Shown here: in pieces, positions 26,234 to 34,415 of the stretch
How the letters are laid out: every line of letters begins with the position of its first letter
Numbering within the stretch: position 1 is the first letter of the stretch
Assembly (NCBI GenBank): GCA_013214575.1
Contig: JABSSD010000091.1
Coordinates: forward strand, 1-45,280
DNA: 45,280 nt
Direction of reading: 5' to 3'
Source: Paracoccaceae bacterium
Lineage (GTDB): Bacteria > Pseudomonadota > Alphaproteobacteria > Rhodobacterales > Rhodobacteraceae
The notes under the pieces: model-generated
What the model saw: only the letters and a program-made list of their open reading frames with translations
What the model was told of the DNA's origin: nothing
The model's database searches: none
Translations under genes and position numbers: made by a program

Positions 26234-28129
26234 ATGGCGTTTGCCGGGATTGATGATCGCAATGCGATTGAAAATGAAATGCCCTATGACCAGCGGGATT
26301 TGCCCGCAACACTATATGGTCTCCTGTCGCGCACCGCAGCGCGGTTTCCAAACAGCGATGCAATCAGCTATCAGATCCAGTCCGGTGCCACCGACAAGGC
26401 CGAGACCCTCAGCTGGGCCCAGGTAAAGGACAAGACAACCCAGGCCGCCAACCTGTTTCGCGCGCTGGGTATCGGCGAAAAAGATGTGGTGGCCTATGTG
26501 TTGCCCAACTGTAGCGAGACCATATTCGCGCTTCTGGGCGGTGCCGTTGCCGGCATCGTCAACCCGATCAATCCCTTGCTGGAACCGGAACAGATCGCCT
26601 CAATCCTGCGCGAAACCAAGGCCAAGGTTGTGGTCACCCTGAAACCCTTCCCCAAGACCGACGTCGCTCAGAAAGTGGCCGAGGCGGTGCGCCATGCACC
26701 CAATGTGAACACCGTGCTCGAGGTGGATCTCAACCGCTATCTGTCGCCGCCCAAATCTTGGATCGTGCCACTGATCCGGCCCAAGCTGGAGGGCAAGGAA
26801 AAGATCGCCCATGCGGATTACAAAAGCTTCAACAAAGAACTCGACAAACAGCCTACCTCGCTCAACTTTGCCGACAGTGAAGGCGACCGGGTGGCCTGCT
26901 ATTTCCACACCGGCGGCACCACCGGCATGCCCAAGGTGGCGCAACATAAATACTCTGGCATGATCTATAACGGCTGGTTGGGGCATACCCTGCTGTTCAG
27001 CGAAGAAGACAACATCATGTGCCCGCTGCCGCTGTTCCACGTCTTTGCCTGCCACGTGATTTTAATGCCGGCCATCGCCTCGGGGGCGCATGTGGTGTTC
27101 CCCACCCCGCAGGGCTATCGCGGCGAAGGGGTGTTCGACAATTTCTGGAAGCTGATTGAGCGCTGGAAGATCACCTTTATCATCACCGTGCCGACAGCCA
27201 TTTCGGCCAAGATGCAGCGGCCGATTGATGCCGATGTCTCAACCGTGAAAACCGCCTTTTCCGGCTCGGCGCCGTTGCCGATCGAACTGTTCCGCCGCTT
27301 TGAGAAAGCCACAGGCATCTCTATCGTCGAAGGCTACGGCCTGACCGAGGCCACCTGTCTGGTCTCCTGCAACCCTCCCGGCGGCGAGAAAAAGATCGGA
27401 TCAACCGGCATCCCGTTCCCCTACACAGATGTGAAGATCGTCAAGGGCACCGCAGATGGCCCGGTGGAAAGTGCCGAGGATGAGATCGGCGAGATCTGCG
27501 TCTCCAACCCCGGTGTTTACCCAGGCCATACCTATACCGAGGCGGCCAAGAATATTGACCTGTATTATTTCGACAAATACCTGCGCACCGGCGATCTGGG
27601 CCGGATAGACCCGGACGGCTATCTGTGGATCACCGGCCGCGCCAAGGATCTGATCATCCGTGGCGGTCACAACATCGACCCGGCCGAGATCGAAGAGGCG
27701 CTGCTGGGCCACGAGGCGGTGGCCTTTGCCGGTGCCATCGGTCAGCCCGATGCTCATGCGGGCGAGTTGCCCTGCGCCTTTGTGGAACTGGTCGACGGCG
27801 CCTCGGTCACACCTGAAGAACTGATGGCGTTCTGCAAACTGCACGTCCACGAACGCGCCGCCATACCAAAACATATGACCATTCTGGACGAGCTGCCCAA
27901 GACCGCGGTTGGCAAGGTGTTCAAACCGGACCTGCGCCGCAATGCAATTACCCGGGTCTACAACGACGCCCTGCTCAAATCGGGGCTGGCGGCGCGGGTG
28001 GTAAGCGTGATCGACGACAACAAGCGCGGGCTGGTCGCCCAGGTCGAAGCCAATGGTATTTCAGACGACAAAATCGCCCAAGTTCTGGGCGGCTTTACCC
28101 GCCCCTGGGAGGTGATGCCAAGCGACTAA
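26234..28129 (+). CDS. Acyl-CoA synthetase (AMP-binding family)
   Basis: The 631-residue adenylate-forming enzyme has the ATP loop YFHTGGTTGMPKVAQ, the A5 motif EGYGLTEAT and the hinge GDLGRIDPDGYLWITGRAKD with GGHNIDPAEIEE. The C-terminal catalytic lysine lies in KTAVGKVFKPDL. It activates a carboxylic acid to acyl-AMP and then acyl-CoA. I chose ATG 26234, preceded by GGAGGGATG; the longer frame starting 51 codons upstream does not look like protein. It is a single gene ended by a hairpin at 28149-28176. Substrate class (long-chain, aromatic or other) is not decided. Confidence 0.9.
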   Translation: MAFAGIDDRNAIENEMPYDQRDLPATLYGLLSRTAARFPNSDAISYQIQSGATDKAETLSWAQVKDKTTQAANLFRALGIGEKDVVAYVLPNCSETIFALLGGAVAGIVNPINPLLEPEQIASILRETKAKVVVTLKPFPKTDVAQKVAEAVRHAPNVNTVLEVDLNRYLSPPKSWIVPLIRPKLEGKEKIAHADYKSFNKELDKQPTSLNFADSEGDRVACYFHTGGTTGMPKVAQHKYSGMIYNGWLGHTLLFSEEDNIMCPLPLFHVFACHVILMPAIASGAHVVFPTPQGYRGEGVFDNFWKLIERWKITFIITVPTAISAKMQRPIDADVSTVKTAFSGSAPLPIELFRRFEKATGISIVEGYGLTEATCLVSCNPPGGEKKIGSTGIPFPYTDVKIVKGTADGPVESAEDEIGEICVSNPGVYPGHTYTEAAKNIDLYYFDKYLRTGDLGRIDPDGYLWITGRAKDLIIRGGHNIDPAEIEEALLGHEAVAFAGAIGQPDAHAGELPCAFVELVDGASVTPEELMAFCKLHVHERAAIPKHMTILDELPKTAVGKVFKPDLRRNAITRVYNDALLKSGLAARVVSVIDDNKRGLVAQVEANGISDDKIAQVLGGFTRPWEVMPSD

Positions 28130-28148
28130 GGCAACCCGCTATTGGCCC

Positions 28149-28176
28149 GGAAAGCGCCCCGGTGGCGCTTTCTTTG
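28149..28176 (+). terminator. Intrinsic terminator after the acyl-CoA synthetase gene
   Basis: GGAAAGCGCC pairs with GGCGCTTTC around CCCGGT-type loop bases, followed by TTTG and further T-rich sequence, about 20 bases after the stop. It separates this gene from the esterase gene. Confidence 0.75.
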
Positions 28177-28232
28177 TTTGGGATATTGGTCCCTCCTGGT
28201 CTAGTCTGGAGGAGACTCAGCGGGGATCCGGG

Positions 28233-29156
28233 ATGGACTATGAAAGACTGATTGACGCCGAGACCTGGGATTTCATCCGCAAAACCGGCGAAAGCTACGG
28301 CGGCACTGCGGTAGAGCTGAGCCTGGACGAGCAACGCGACATCTATGATGCCATGTGCCGCGATTTCCACGTCGGCCACCCGCCCATGGTCCAGACCGAA
28401 GAGCGCTCGGCAAATGGGGTGCCGCTGCGCCATTACTGGGCCGGCGACCCAACCCGCACGGTGATATTTTTCCACGGCGGCGGCTTTGTCGTCGGCGGGC
28501 TGGACAGCCATGATGACATCTGCGCCGAGATCTGTGCGCAGACCGGCTACCGCGTGGTCTCGGTTGATTATCGGCTGGCGCCCGAGCACCGGCACCCGGC
28601 CAGTTTTGACGACGCCTGGACCGCCACCCAATGGGCGGCAAAACACTATGGCAACAGCCTGATTTTGCTCGGTGTCAGCGCTGGTGGCACCCTGGCAGCG
28701 GCGGTGGCCCATCACGCGCGCGGAAAGCTTAACGGGGTGCTGGGACAGGTGTTGATCTACCCCGGACTGGGCGGCGATATGACCATAGGATCTTATATCG
28801 AGCACGCCCAGGCGCCAATGCTGACACGCGATGAATGTCTGTATTACCAGCAAATCCGCTGCGCCGGGCCGCTGCCAACGGGCGACCCAAGCTTCGCCCC
28901 CTTGCAGGACAGCGATTTCTCAAATCTGCCGCCGACGGTATTGGTCACAGCCGATTGTGATCCGCTGCGCGACGATTCGCGCCACTACCGCGATCACTTG
29001 CAGGCGGCGGGCGGCCAGGTGCATTGGATCAACGAACCCGGATTGGTGCACGGCTATTTGCGCGCCCGCCACTCGGTCGGTCGGGCCCGGAACAGTTTCG
29101 AACGCATTTCGGTCGCCGTCGAAGCCCTGGGCCAGGAAATCTGGCCGTTTGAGTGA
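28233..29156 (+). CDS. Alpha/beta hydrolase, hormone-sensitive-lipase family esterase
   Basis: The 307-residue protein has the HSL-family oxyanion motif FFHGGGFVVGG (about 78-88), the nucleophile elbow GVSAGG (about 150), the aspartate in TADCDPLRDD (about 244) and the histidine in LVHGYLR (about 275), completing the triad. It hydrolyses small carboxylic esters, probably in the cytosol as there is no signal peptide. It is monocistronic between the acyl-CoA synthetase and a convergent gene. The natural ester is unknown. Confidence 0.9.
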   Translation: MDYERLIDAETWDFIRKTGESYGGTAVELSLDEQRDIYDAMCRDFHVGHPPMVQTEERSANGVPLRHYWAGDPTRTVIFFHGGGFVVGGLDSHDDICAEICAQTGYRVVSVDYRLAPEHRHPASFDDAWTATQWAAKHYGNSLILLGVSAGGTLAAAVAHHARGKLNGVLGQVLIYPGLGGDMTIGSYIEHAQAPMLTRDECLYYQQIRCAGPLPTGDPSFAPLQDSDFSNLPPTVLVTADCDPLRDDSRHYRDHLQAAGGQVHWINEPGLVHGYLRARHSVGRARNSFERISVAVEALGQEIWPFE

Positions 29157-29296
29157 CCCCGCACCCACACAACAGATGGTGCGTGCCAGCACACACCCTA
29201 CATATCATCCGGGCAGGCATCAGCTGTCAGGCCCGCCGCTGCCGTCTTCTTCTTGTTAAAAATACCTCGGGGTCCGGGGCAGGGCCCCGCCTGGCG

Positions 29297-29328
29297 GATG
29301 TGCAGGCCCCTGCCGGGGCCTGCACATC
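29297..29328 (-). terminator. Perfect 14-base-pair hairpin at the end of the phosphatase-family gene
   Basis: GATGTGCAGGCCCC and GGGGCCTGCACATC are exact inverted repeats with a TGCC loop, touching the stop codon (29329-29331) of the leftward gene. No long T run follows on either strand; a TTAAAAAT stretch lies some 30 bases further on. It may end both convergent transcripts or stabilise the message. The rest of 29157-29296 holds only GC-rich sequence. Confidence 0.6.
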
Positions 29329-30165
29329 TCACCACAAAAACGGCTCGGCCAGCATGGTGCCTGCAATCGGCGCGCCCATCCGTGACAGGATTGTGGGGGC
29401 AATTTGCAACTGGTCGATGACCATGTCGCTGCTGGGCCCCTGCGCCTCGCCGAAATAGTAAAGCGCCGTTTCCTGCTGCAACGGATCACAGCCGCCGTGA
29501 TGGCCACGTGCATCCTGGCCATGGTCCGCCGTCACCATCACCTCATAGCCCATCTGCCGCCAGCGGGTGATAAAGGGGGCCAGCATCTCGTCCATCACAA
29601 AACAGGCGTGATCCATTTCCTGACAATCGTGATAATAGCGGTGTCCCATGCAATCCAGGGTGACGGTGTGCAACATACCGTAATCCAGGTCCTTGCGCAG
29701 GCAGAGGTTGGTCAGGCTGGCAAACAGATCCACATCCGACGGTGTCATCTGATTGTGGTGATTGTAGCCGGACATCGAGTGAAACCGACCATGGTTGATG
29801 GTCTGGTTGTCCGGCTCATCATATTCGCCGTCCCCCACAGGATCATAAGGATGCCGGTTGAAAAACTCCGACCAGAAACTGTGCGCCACGCCGCCGGTCA
29901 CTCCACCGCCCTTGCGCACCTGGCTAAAGACATCGTCATGGCTTAACCGGAACACATTCGAATTGCCGGTGCAGCCGTGCTGTTGCGGCGACACTCCGGT
30001 GTGCATCGACGCATAGCAACTGGCCGACGTCGAGGGCAGCACAGCGCGGTGTTTCCAGACCCGGGCCTCGCCACTGTCGACCCAGCCCTCCAGATTTCCA
30101 AACAGGCGGCGAAAGTTTCGCCAGGGCACCCCGTCAAGGATGATCAAAAGTATTTTGGTGTTCAT
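29329..30165 (-). CDS. Alkaline-phosphatase-superfamily phosphodiesterase/pyrophosphatase
   Basis: The 278-residue protein fits the type I phosphodiesterase/nucleotide pyrophosphatase group: metal aspartate in IILDGVPW (residue 9), nucleophile region LPSTSASCYASMHTG (about 44-58), TLDCMGHRYYH in the middle and metal motif VTADHGQDARGHHGG near 215-229. It would cleave a phosphate or phosphonate ester. I chose ATG 30165 with GAGGAGCC before it, not the upstream start. No signal peptide is seen, so a cytosolic role is likely. The tmp phosphonate genes are 7 kb away and need not be related. Confidence 0.82.
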   Translation of the reverse strand: MNTKILLIILDGVPWRNFRRLFGNLEGWVDSGEARVWKHRAVLPSTSASCYASMHTGVSPQQHGCTGNSNVFRLSHDDVFSQVRKGGGVTGGVAHSFWSEFFNRHPYDPVGDGEYDEPDNQTINHGRFHSMSGYNHHNQMTPSDVDLFASLTNLCLRKDLDYGMLHTVTLDCMGHRYYHDCQEMDHACFVMDEMLAPFITRWRQMGYEVMVTADHGQDARGHHGGCDPLQQETALYYFGEAQGPSSDMVIDQLQIAPTILSRMGAPIAGTMLAEPFLW

Positions 30166-30671
30166 CGGGGGCTCCTCGCGCCTGGAACCGATTGTCGGTC
30201 CACTTCGCATGACAACAATTTTTTAAATCGCCGACCTTGCACATTTGAGACCTACAGGGCCTGAAAACGACGTAAATCTGGCTCTCAGGTGATAAATATT
30301 GTCACCAATTACGCCGGGGATTGGCTGGCGGTTGGCTGGCAATCTTCCGGCGGCTGTCCGGTGGCTGTCTGGCGCTTGTCCAAGGGGAGGGCGGCGGTTG
30401 TCCAGCCCGCAACTTAGCTGCAGATTTCTGAGCCCGGCGGGCGCCATTTGTGTTTAGGCGGCCGAGTCGCCCTCTGATCCCTGCCGTATAACCCAACAGG
30501 AGACAGGGTTTACGCAGCGAGTGATGGCAAAGGCCAAAGCCGCGCAGAGGTACAAGAATCAGTCCTCTGGCTCCAAACAGGGGTCTGTCCTGGGAATTAA
30601 ACAGCGCAGTTTATTGGCTGCCACCAGAAAGAATCATCTCCGAGCGCAGGCTCTTTGTTTCAAGGCGAGGA
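30166..30671. other. Long intergenic region with an 11-base tandem repeat
   Basis: No convincing gene lies in these 506 bases. Three contiguous 11-base units (GGCGGCTGTCC, GGTGGCTGTCT, GGCGCTTGTCC) occupy 30349-30381, and a fourth (GGCGGTTGTCC) lies at 30393-30403. The right part is AT-poor filler before the matR end. The promoter of the leftward phosphatase gene should be near 30180-30260. Confidence 0.6.
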
Positions 30672-30699
30672 TTACTGGGCGGCGGTTACTGGGCGGCGG
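30672..30699. repeat. Tandem 14-base duplication at the end of matR
   Basis: TTACTGGGCGGCGG occurs twice in direct contact (30672-30685 and 30686-30699). On the minus strand each copy contains the TAA stop; the first encountered ends matR. The duplication therefore adds sequence just after the stop without changing the protein. It looks like recent slippage or a small duplication. Confidence 0.9.
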
Positions 30700-31342
30700 T
30701 CTTCAGGCTCGACATCAGCATATGGAATTTCTCGCCCTGAATGGCGACATGGCCACGCAGGGCCTCGGCGGCCCGGTCCGGATCGCCCTGCTTCAGCGCC
30801 GCGACAATCGCAACATGTTCGGACATCGACTGCGCCATTCGGCCGCGAAATTTCAGCTGATGCCTGCGGAACGGTTTCAGCCGACGGTGCAGCCGCAGCG
30901 CCTCTTGTTCCAGAAACGAATTGCCGGACTGCTGGTAGATGAAATGGTGAAACACCTCGTTCTCACGATAATAGGCATCAATATCGCTGTTCTCGATCGC
31001 CTGCTGGCAGCGGGTATTGGCCGCGGCCAGCACCTCGATCGCAGTATCCGACATCCGCATCGCCGCCAGACGACCACAAACGCCCTCAATCTCGGCCATG
31101 GTTTCAAACATTTCCATCAGCTCCACCGGTCCCGGCTGGCGCACAAACACCCCGCGACGGGGGATCTGTTCCGCCAGCCCCGAGGCCACCAAGCGCTGAA
31201 ACGCCTCGCGCAGCGGTGTGCGCGACACCCCGAAATGGGCCGCCAGTTTGACCTCGTCCAGCCGGTCTCCATCGCCAAATTCACCAGCAAAAACCAGCTC
31301 TTCCAGCTCATCTGCAATCATGTCAGCGCGTCGAATTTCCAT
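30686..31342 (-). CDS. matR: Malonate-responsive GntR regulator MatR (FCD type)
   Basis: The 218-residue protein has an N-terminal GntR helix-turn-helix (KLAAHFGVSRTPLREAFQRL) and a C-terminal FCD domain with the metal-site pattern NEVFHHFIYQ. It is divergent from matPQM-matA-matB, as MatR is in rhizobial malonate loci. I chose ATG 31342, since upstream codons give only a TTG start. A perfect operator palindrome lies at 31384-31401 in the shared promoter region. It should repress the operon until malonate or malonyl-CoA binds. Confidence 0.9.
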   Translation of the reverse strand: MEIRRADMIADELEELVFAGEFGDGDRLDEVKLAAHFGVSRTPLREAFQRLVASGLAEQIPRRGVFVRQPGPVELMEMFETMAEIEGVCGRLAAMRMSDTAIEVLAAANTRCQQAIENSDIDAYYRENEVFHHFIYQQSGNSFLEQEALRLHRRLKPFRRHQLKFRGRMAQSMSEHVAIVAALKQGDPDRAAEALRGHVAIQGEKFHMLMSSLKTAAQ

Positions 31343-31383
31343 ACCAATCAATACCAGACCCAAACTCTGTGCGCAATACGGAT

Positions 31384-31401
31384 ATTCTTGTATACAAGAA
31401 T
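31384..31401. promoter_or_regulatory. MatR operator (perfect 18-base palindrome)
   Basis: ATTCTTGTATACAAGAAT is perfectly symmetric and lies in the 140-base gap between divergent matR and matP. As I recall, Rhizobium MatR binds a site of the form TCTTGTA/TACACGA, and this sequence contains TCTTGTATACAAGA. A possible -35 element TTGACT (31403-31408) begins two bases after the palindrome, so bound protein would block RNA polymerase. Confidence 0.85.
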
Positions 31402-31482
31402 CTTGACTTTGAATTCAATTCGGCAAACACTCGCCAAATTCGCTCAGCTGAAAAAACCACTGGGCACCTAAGGGAGGAATAT

Positions 31483-32469
31483 ATGAAAACGAATTTGCTT
31501 ATGGCAGCTGCAACTGCCGCCCTGCTGGCCCTGTCCGGCACCGCCAGCGCAACCGAACTGCGCCTGTCTCATCAGTGGTCCAACAAAGACATCCGCCATC
31601 AGGTGGCACAGATCGTCGCCGACGAAGTCGCCGCTGCCGACGTTGATCTGGACATCAGGATTTTTGGCTCCAAGTCCCTGTTCAAGCCGCGCGAGCAGTA
31701 TAAACCACTCAGCCGCGGCCAGCTGGACATGTCCGTTCTGCCGCTCAGCTATGCCGGCGGCCAGCAGCCCGCCTATAATCTGACCCTGATGCCGGGTCTG
31801 GTGAAAAACCACGACCACGCCGCCCGCCTGTCGAACTCACCCTTCATGGAGGCGCTCGAGGCCAAGATGGCCGAAGATGACGTGATGGTGCTGGTGCATG
31901 GCTATCTGGCTGGTGGTTTTGTCGGCAAAGACAAGTGCATCACCGGCCCCGAGGATGTGAAGGGCCTGCAGACCCGTGCGGCGGGCAAGTCGTTTGAACA
32001 GATGCTGGCCGGTGCCGGTGCCTCGATTGCCTCGATGGCCTCGTCCGAGATCTACAACGCCATGCAGACCGGCGTGCTCAGCGCTGCCAATACCTCTTCC
32101 TCGTCGTTTGTGTCTTATCGCATCTACGAGCAGGTCAAGTGTTACACCCCGGCCGGCGACATCGCCCTGTGGTTCATGTATCAGCCGCTGCTGATGAACA
32201 AATCCACCTTTGAGGGTCTGACCGCCGATCAACAGGCCGCGCTGCTGGCCGCGTCTGCCAAGGCCGAGGCGTTTTATCTGGCAGAAGCCAAGAAACAGGA
32301 TGCCGCATCGGTCACTGCCTACGAAGAGGCCGGTGTTGAGATCGCCGAAATGACCGCCGAGGATTTTGCCGCATGGCGCGCGATTGCTCAGGAAACCTCG
32401 TATAAGAAATTCGTCGAGGAAGTTCCGGGTGGCCAGGCGCTGCTGGATCTGGCGCTTGCTGTCGAGTGA
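31483..32469 (+). CDS. matP: Malonate TRAP transporter, periplasmic binding protein (DctP family)
   Basis: The 328-residue precursor has a signal peptide (MKTNLLMAAATAALLALSG, cut after TASA) and the DctP fold: ELRLSHQWSNKDIRHQVAQ at the start and the conserved KGLQTRAAGKSFEQML region containing the carboxylate-binding arginine. It captures a dicarboxylate in the periplasm and passes it to matQ/matM. GGGAGGAAT precedes ATG 31483. The malonate assignment comes from matA and matB downstream. Confidence 0.88.
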   Translation: MKTNLLMAAATAALLALSGTASATELRLSHQWSNKDIRHQVAQIVADEVAAADVDLDIRIFGSKSLFKPREQYKPLSRGQLDMSVLPLSYAGGQQPAYNLTLMPGLVKNHDHAARLSNSPFMEALEAKMAEDDVMVLVHGYLAGGFVGKDKCITGPEDVKGLQTRAAGKSFEQMLAGAGASIASMASSEIYNAMQTGVLSAANTSSSSFVSYRIYEQVKCYTPAGDIALWFMYQPLLMNKSTFEGLTADQQAALLAASAKAEAFYLAEAKKQDAASVTAYEEAGVEIAEMTAEDFAAWRAIAQETSYKKFVEEVPGGQALLDLALAVE

Positions 32470-32510
32470 TAAGAACCGGGCGTTGCAGCAGATGCAGCGC
32501 CCAATCCAAT

Positions 32511-32520
32511 CCCCCCCCCC
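32511..32520 (+). repeat. C10 homopolymer between matP and matQ
   Basis: Ten consecutive cytosines lie in the 81-base gap between the binding-protein stop and the matQ ribosome site (AGGAAGACG). It is not in coding sequence, so length changes would act, if at all, on spacing or mRNA structure. Confidence 0.9.
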
Positions 32521-32550
32521 TCAAATATCAGACTATCAAAGGAAGACGTA

Positions 32551-33099
32551 ATGGCTGGCCATAGCTCAGCCGCCGCAGCGCAGGCAGGAAACCACCCATT
32601 CCTGCGCGCCGTGGCTGCTATCTCAACACTTGCCGGATGGCTTTCGGCGACCATGATTGTCGCCGCCGTGGCGATCACCTGCCAAATGATCTTTGTGCGC
32701 TTCGTGCTGAACGGATCCACCATCTGGCAGACCGAAGCGGTGATCTATCTGGTGATCTCAGCCACCCTGATCGGGCTGCCCTATGTGCAGCACCTGCGGG
32801 GCCACGTGAACGTCGATCTGATCCCGCTGATGCTGCCGAAACCGGCGCGTATGGTGCTGGCCATCGTCACCCTGTCGGCGTCGATTGTGATTGTCGCCAT
32901 CATGCTGTGGTACGGCTATGAGTACTGGCATTTTGCCTGGGCCCGCAACTGGCACTCGGACACCATCTGGGGGGTGCGCCTGTGGATCCCCTATCTGTCA
33001 CTGCCGGTTGGCTTTGCCCTGTTTCTGCTGCAACTGATTGCCGATCTGGTCGCCCTCATTGTCAAAGTTGATCAACCCTTTGGTCTGGAGGATCACTGA
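32551..33099 (+). CDS. matQ: Malonate TRAP transporter small membrane subunit (DctQ family)
   Basis: The 182-residue protein has four membrane segments (about 30-52, 64-84, 104-126, 145-168) and the DctQ signature around FVRFVLNGSTIWQTEAVIYL and LPYVQHLRGHVNVDLI. It joins the large subunit in the inner membrane to form the sodium-driven transporter. AGGAAGACG precedes the ATG. Its stop overlaps the matM start by one base (TGATG). Confidence 0.9.
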   Translation: MAGHSSAAAAQAGNHPFLRAVAAISTLAGWLSATMIVAAVAITCQMIFVRFVLNGSTIWQTEAVIYLVISATLIGLPYVQHLRGHVNVDLIPLMLPKPARMVLAIVTLSASIVIVAIMLWYGYEYWHFAWARNWHSDTIWGVRLWIPYLSLPVGFALFLLQLIADLVALIVKVDQPFGLEDH

Positions 33100-34415
33100 T
33101 GGATCCGCTGTATTTAGGCGCCATTGTCGCCATTGCCACCATTCTGGTGCTGTTTTCCGGCGTCTCCGTCGGCCTTGGCCTGCTGATCGTATCCGGCGGC
33201 TTTCTGGTGGTTTTCGACGGTATGCGCTCGCTGGAGCTGATGCCGGAAATCCTGTTCGGCAAGCTCGACAACTTTGCCCTGCTGTCGATCCCGATGTTCA
33301 TCATCATGGGCTCCAGCATCTCGTCAACTCGCGCTGGTGCTGATCTGTACGAGGCGCTGGAGCGCTGGCTGACCCGCATTCCCGGTGGGCTGGTGATATC
33401 CAACCTTGGCGCCTGTGCGCTGTTTGCGGCGATGTCCGGCTCCAGCCCGGCCACCTGCGCCGCCATTGGCAAGATGGGCATCCCCGAGATGCGCAAGCGC
33501 GGCTACCCGGACGGCGTTGCCGCCGGCTCGATTGCCGCTGGCGGCACTCTGGGTATCCTGATCCCGCCCTCGGTCACCATGATTGTCTATGGCATTGCCA
33601 CCGAGACCTCGATTGGCCGCCTGTTCCTGGCGGGTGTCATCCCCGGTTTGCTGCTGGTCGGCCTGTTCATGGCCTGGTCGCTCTATGCCACCTGGAAATC
33701 CGGCGATCCCAACCTGCTGAACGGCCGCAGCTATACGTGGCGCGAACGCTTTGAAGTGCTGCCCCGGGTGCTGCCCTTTCTGGCGATCATTCTGGGCGTG
33801 CTCTATGCCATGTATGGCGGCATCGCCACCCCGTCGGAAACCGCAGCCGTGGGCGCCCTGCTCTGCCTGATCATCGCGGTGGTGATCTACAAGCTGTGGC
33901 ATCCGCGCGATCTCTGGGTGGTGCTGCGCGACAGCACCCGGGAAAGCGTGATGATCCTGTTCATCATCGCCGCTGCAGGGGTGTTTTCCTACATGCTGTC
34001 CAGCCTGTATATCACCCAGTCGATTGCCGAATGGATTGGCACCCTCGAGGTGAACCGCTGGGTGCTGATGGGCGCGGTGAACCTGTTCCTGCTGATCGCC
34101 GGCTTCTTCCTGCCGCCGGTTGCCGTGATCCTGATGGCGGCGCCGATCCTGCTGCCGATCATCATCACAGCGGGTTTTGACCCGATCTGGTTTGCGGTGA
34201 TTTTGACCATCAACATGGAGATCGGCCTGATCTCGCCACCGGTCGGTCTCAACCTCTATGTGATCAGCGGCATTGCCCCTGACATCTCGCTGAAAACTAT
34301 ACTTTTGGGCTCACTGCCCTACGTGGCCTGTATGGTGCTGGCGATTGTGCTGCTCTGCCTGTTCCCTGGTCTTGCGACCTGGTTGCCAGACGCAGTGATG
34401 GGGGCCCGACGATGA
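33099..34415 (+). CDS. matM: Malonate TRAP transporter large membrane subunit (DctM family)
   Basis: The 438-residue protein has about twelve hydrophobic segments and DctM motifs such as MSGSSPATCAAIGKMGIPEM (about 114-133) and GGTLGILIPPSVTMIVYG (about 148-165). The C-terminal part reads EIGLISPPVGLNLYVI. It forms the transport channel that moves malonate with sodium ions. It is translationally coupled to matQ upstream and to the decarboxylase gene downstream (ATGA overlap). Confidence 0.92.
   Translation: MDPLYLGAIVAIATILVLFSGVSVGLGLLIVSGGFLVVFDGMRSLELMPEILFGKLDNFALLSIPMFIIMGSSISSTRAGADLYEALERWLTRIPGGLVISNLGACALFAAMSGSSPATCAAIGKMGIPEMRKRGYPDGVAAGSIAAGGTLGILIPPSVTMIVYGIATETSIGRLFLAGVIPGLLLVGLFMAWSLYATWKSGDPNLLNGRSYTWRERFEVLPRVLPFLAIILGVLYAMYGGIATPSETAAVGALLCLIIAVVIYKLWHPRDLWVVLRDSTRESVMILFIIAAAGVFSYMLSSLYITQSIAEWIGTLEVNRWVLMGAVNLFLLIAGFFLPPVAVILMAAPILLPIIITAGFDPIWFAVILTINMEIGLISPPVGLNLYVISGIAPDISLKTILLGSLPYVACMVLAIVLLCLFPGLATWLPDAVMGARR

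Noticed and set aside
30223-30447. Minus-strand frames over the 11-base repeat region
   Set aside because: Low-complexity Pro/Arg/Ser products with no ribosome site; the repeats explain the open frames.
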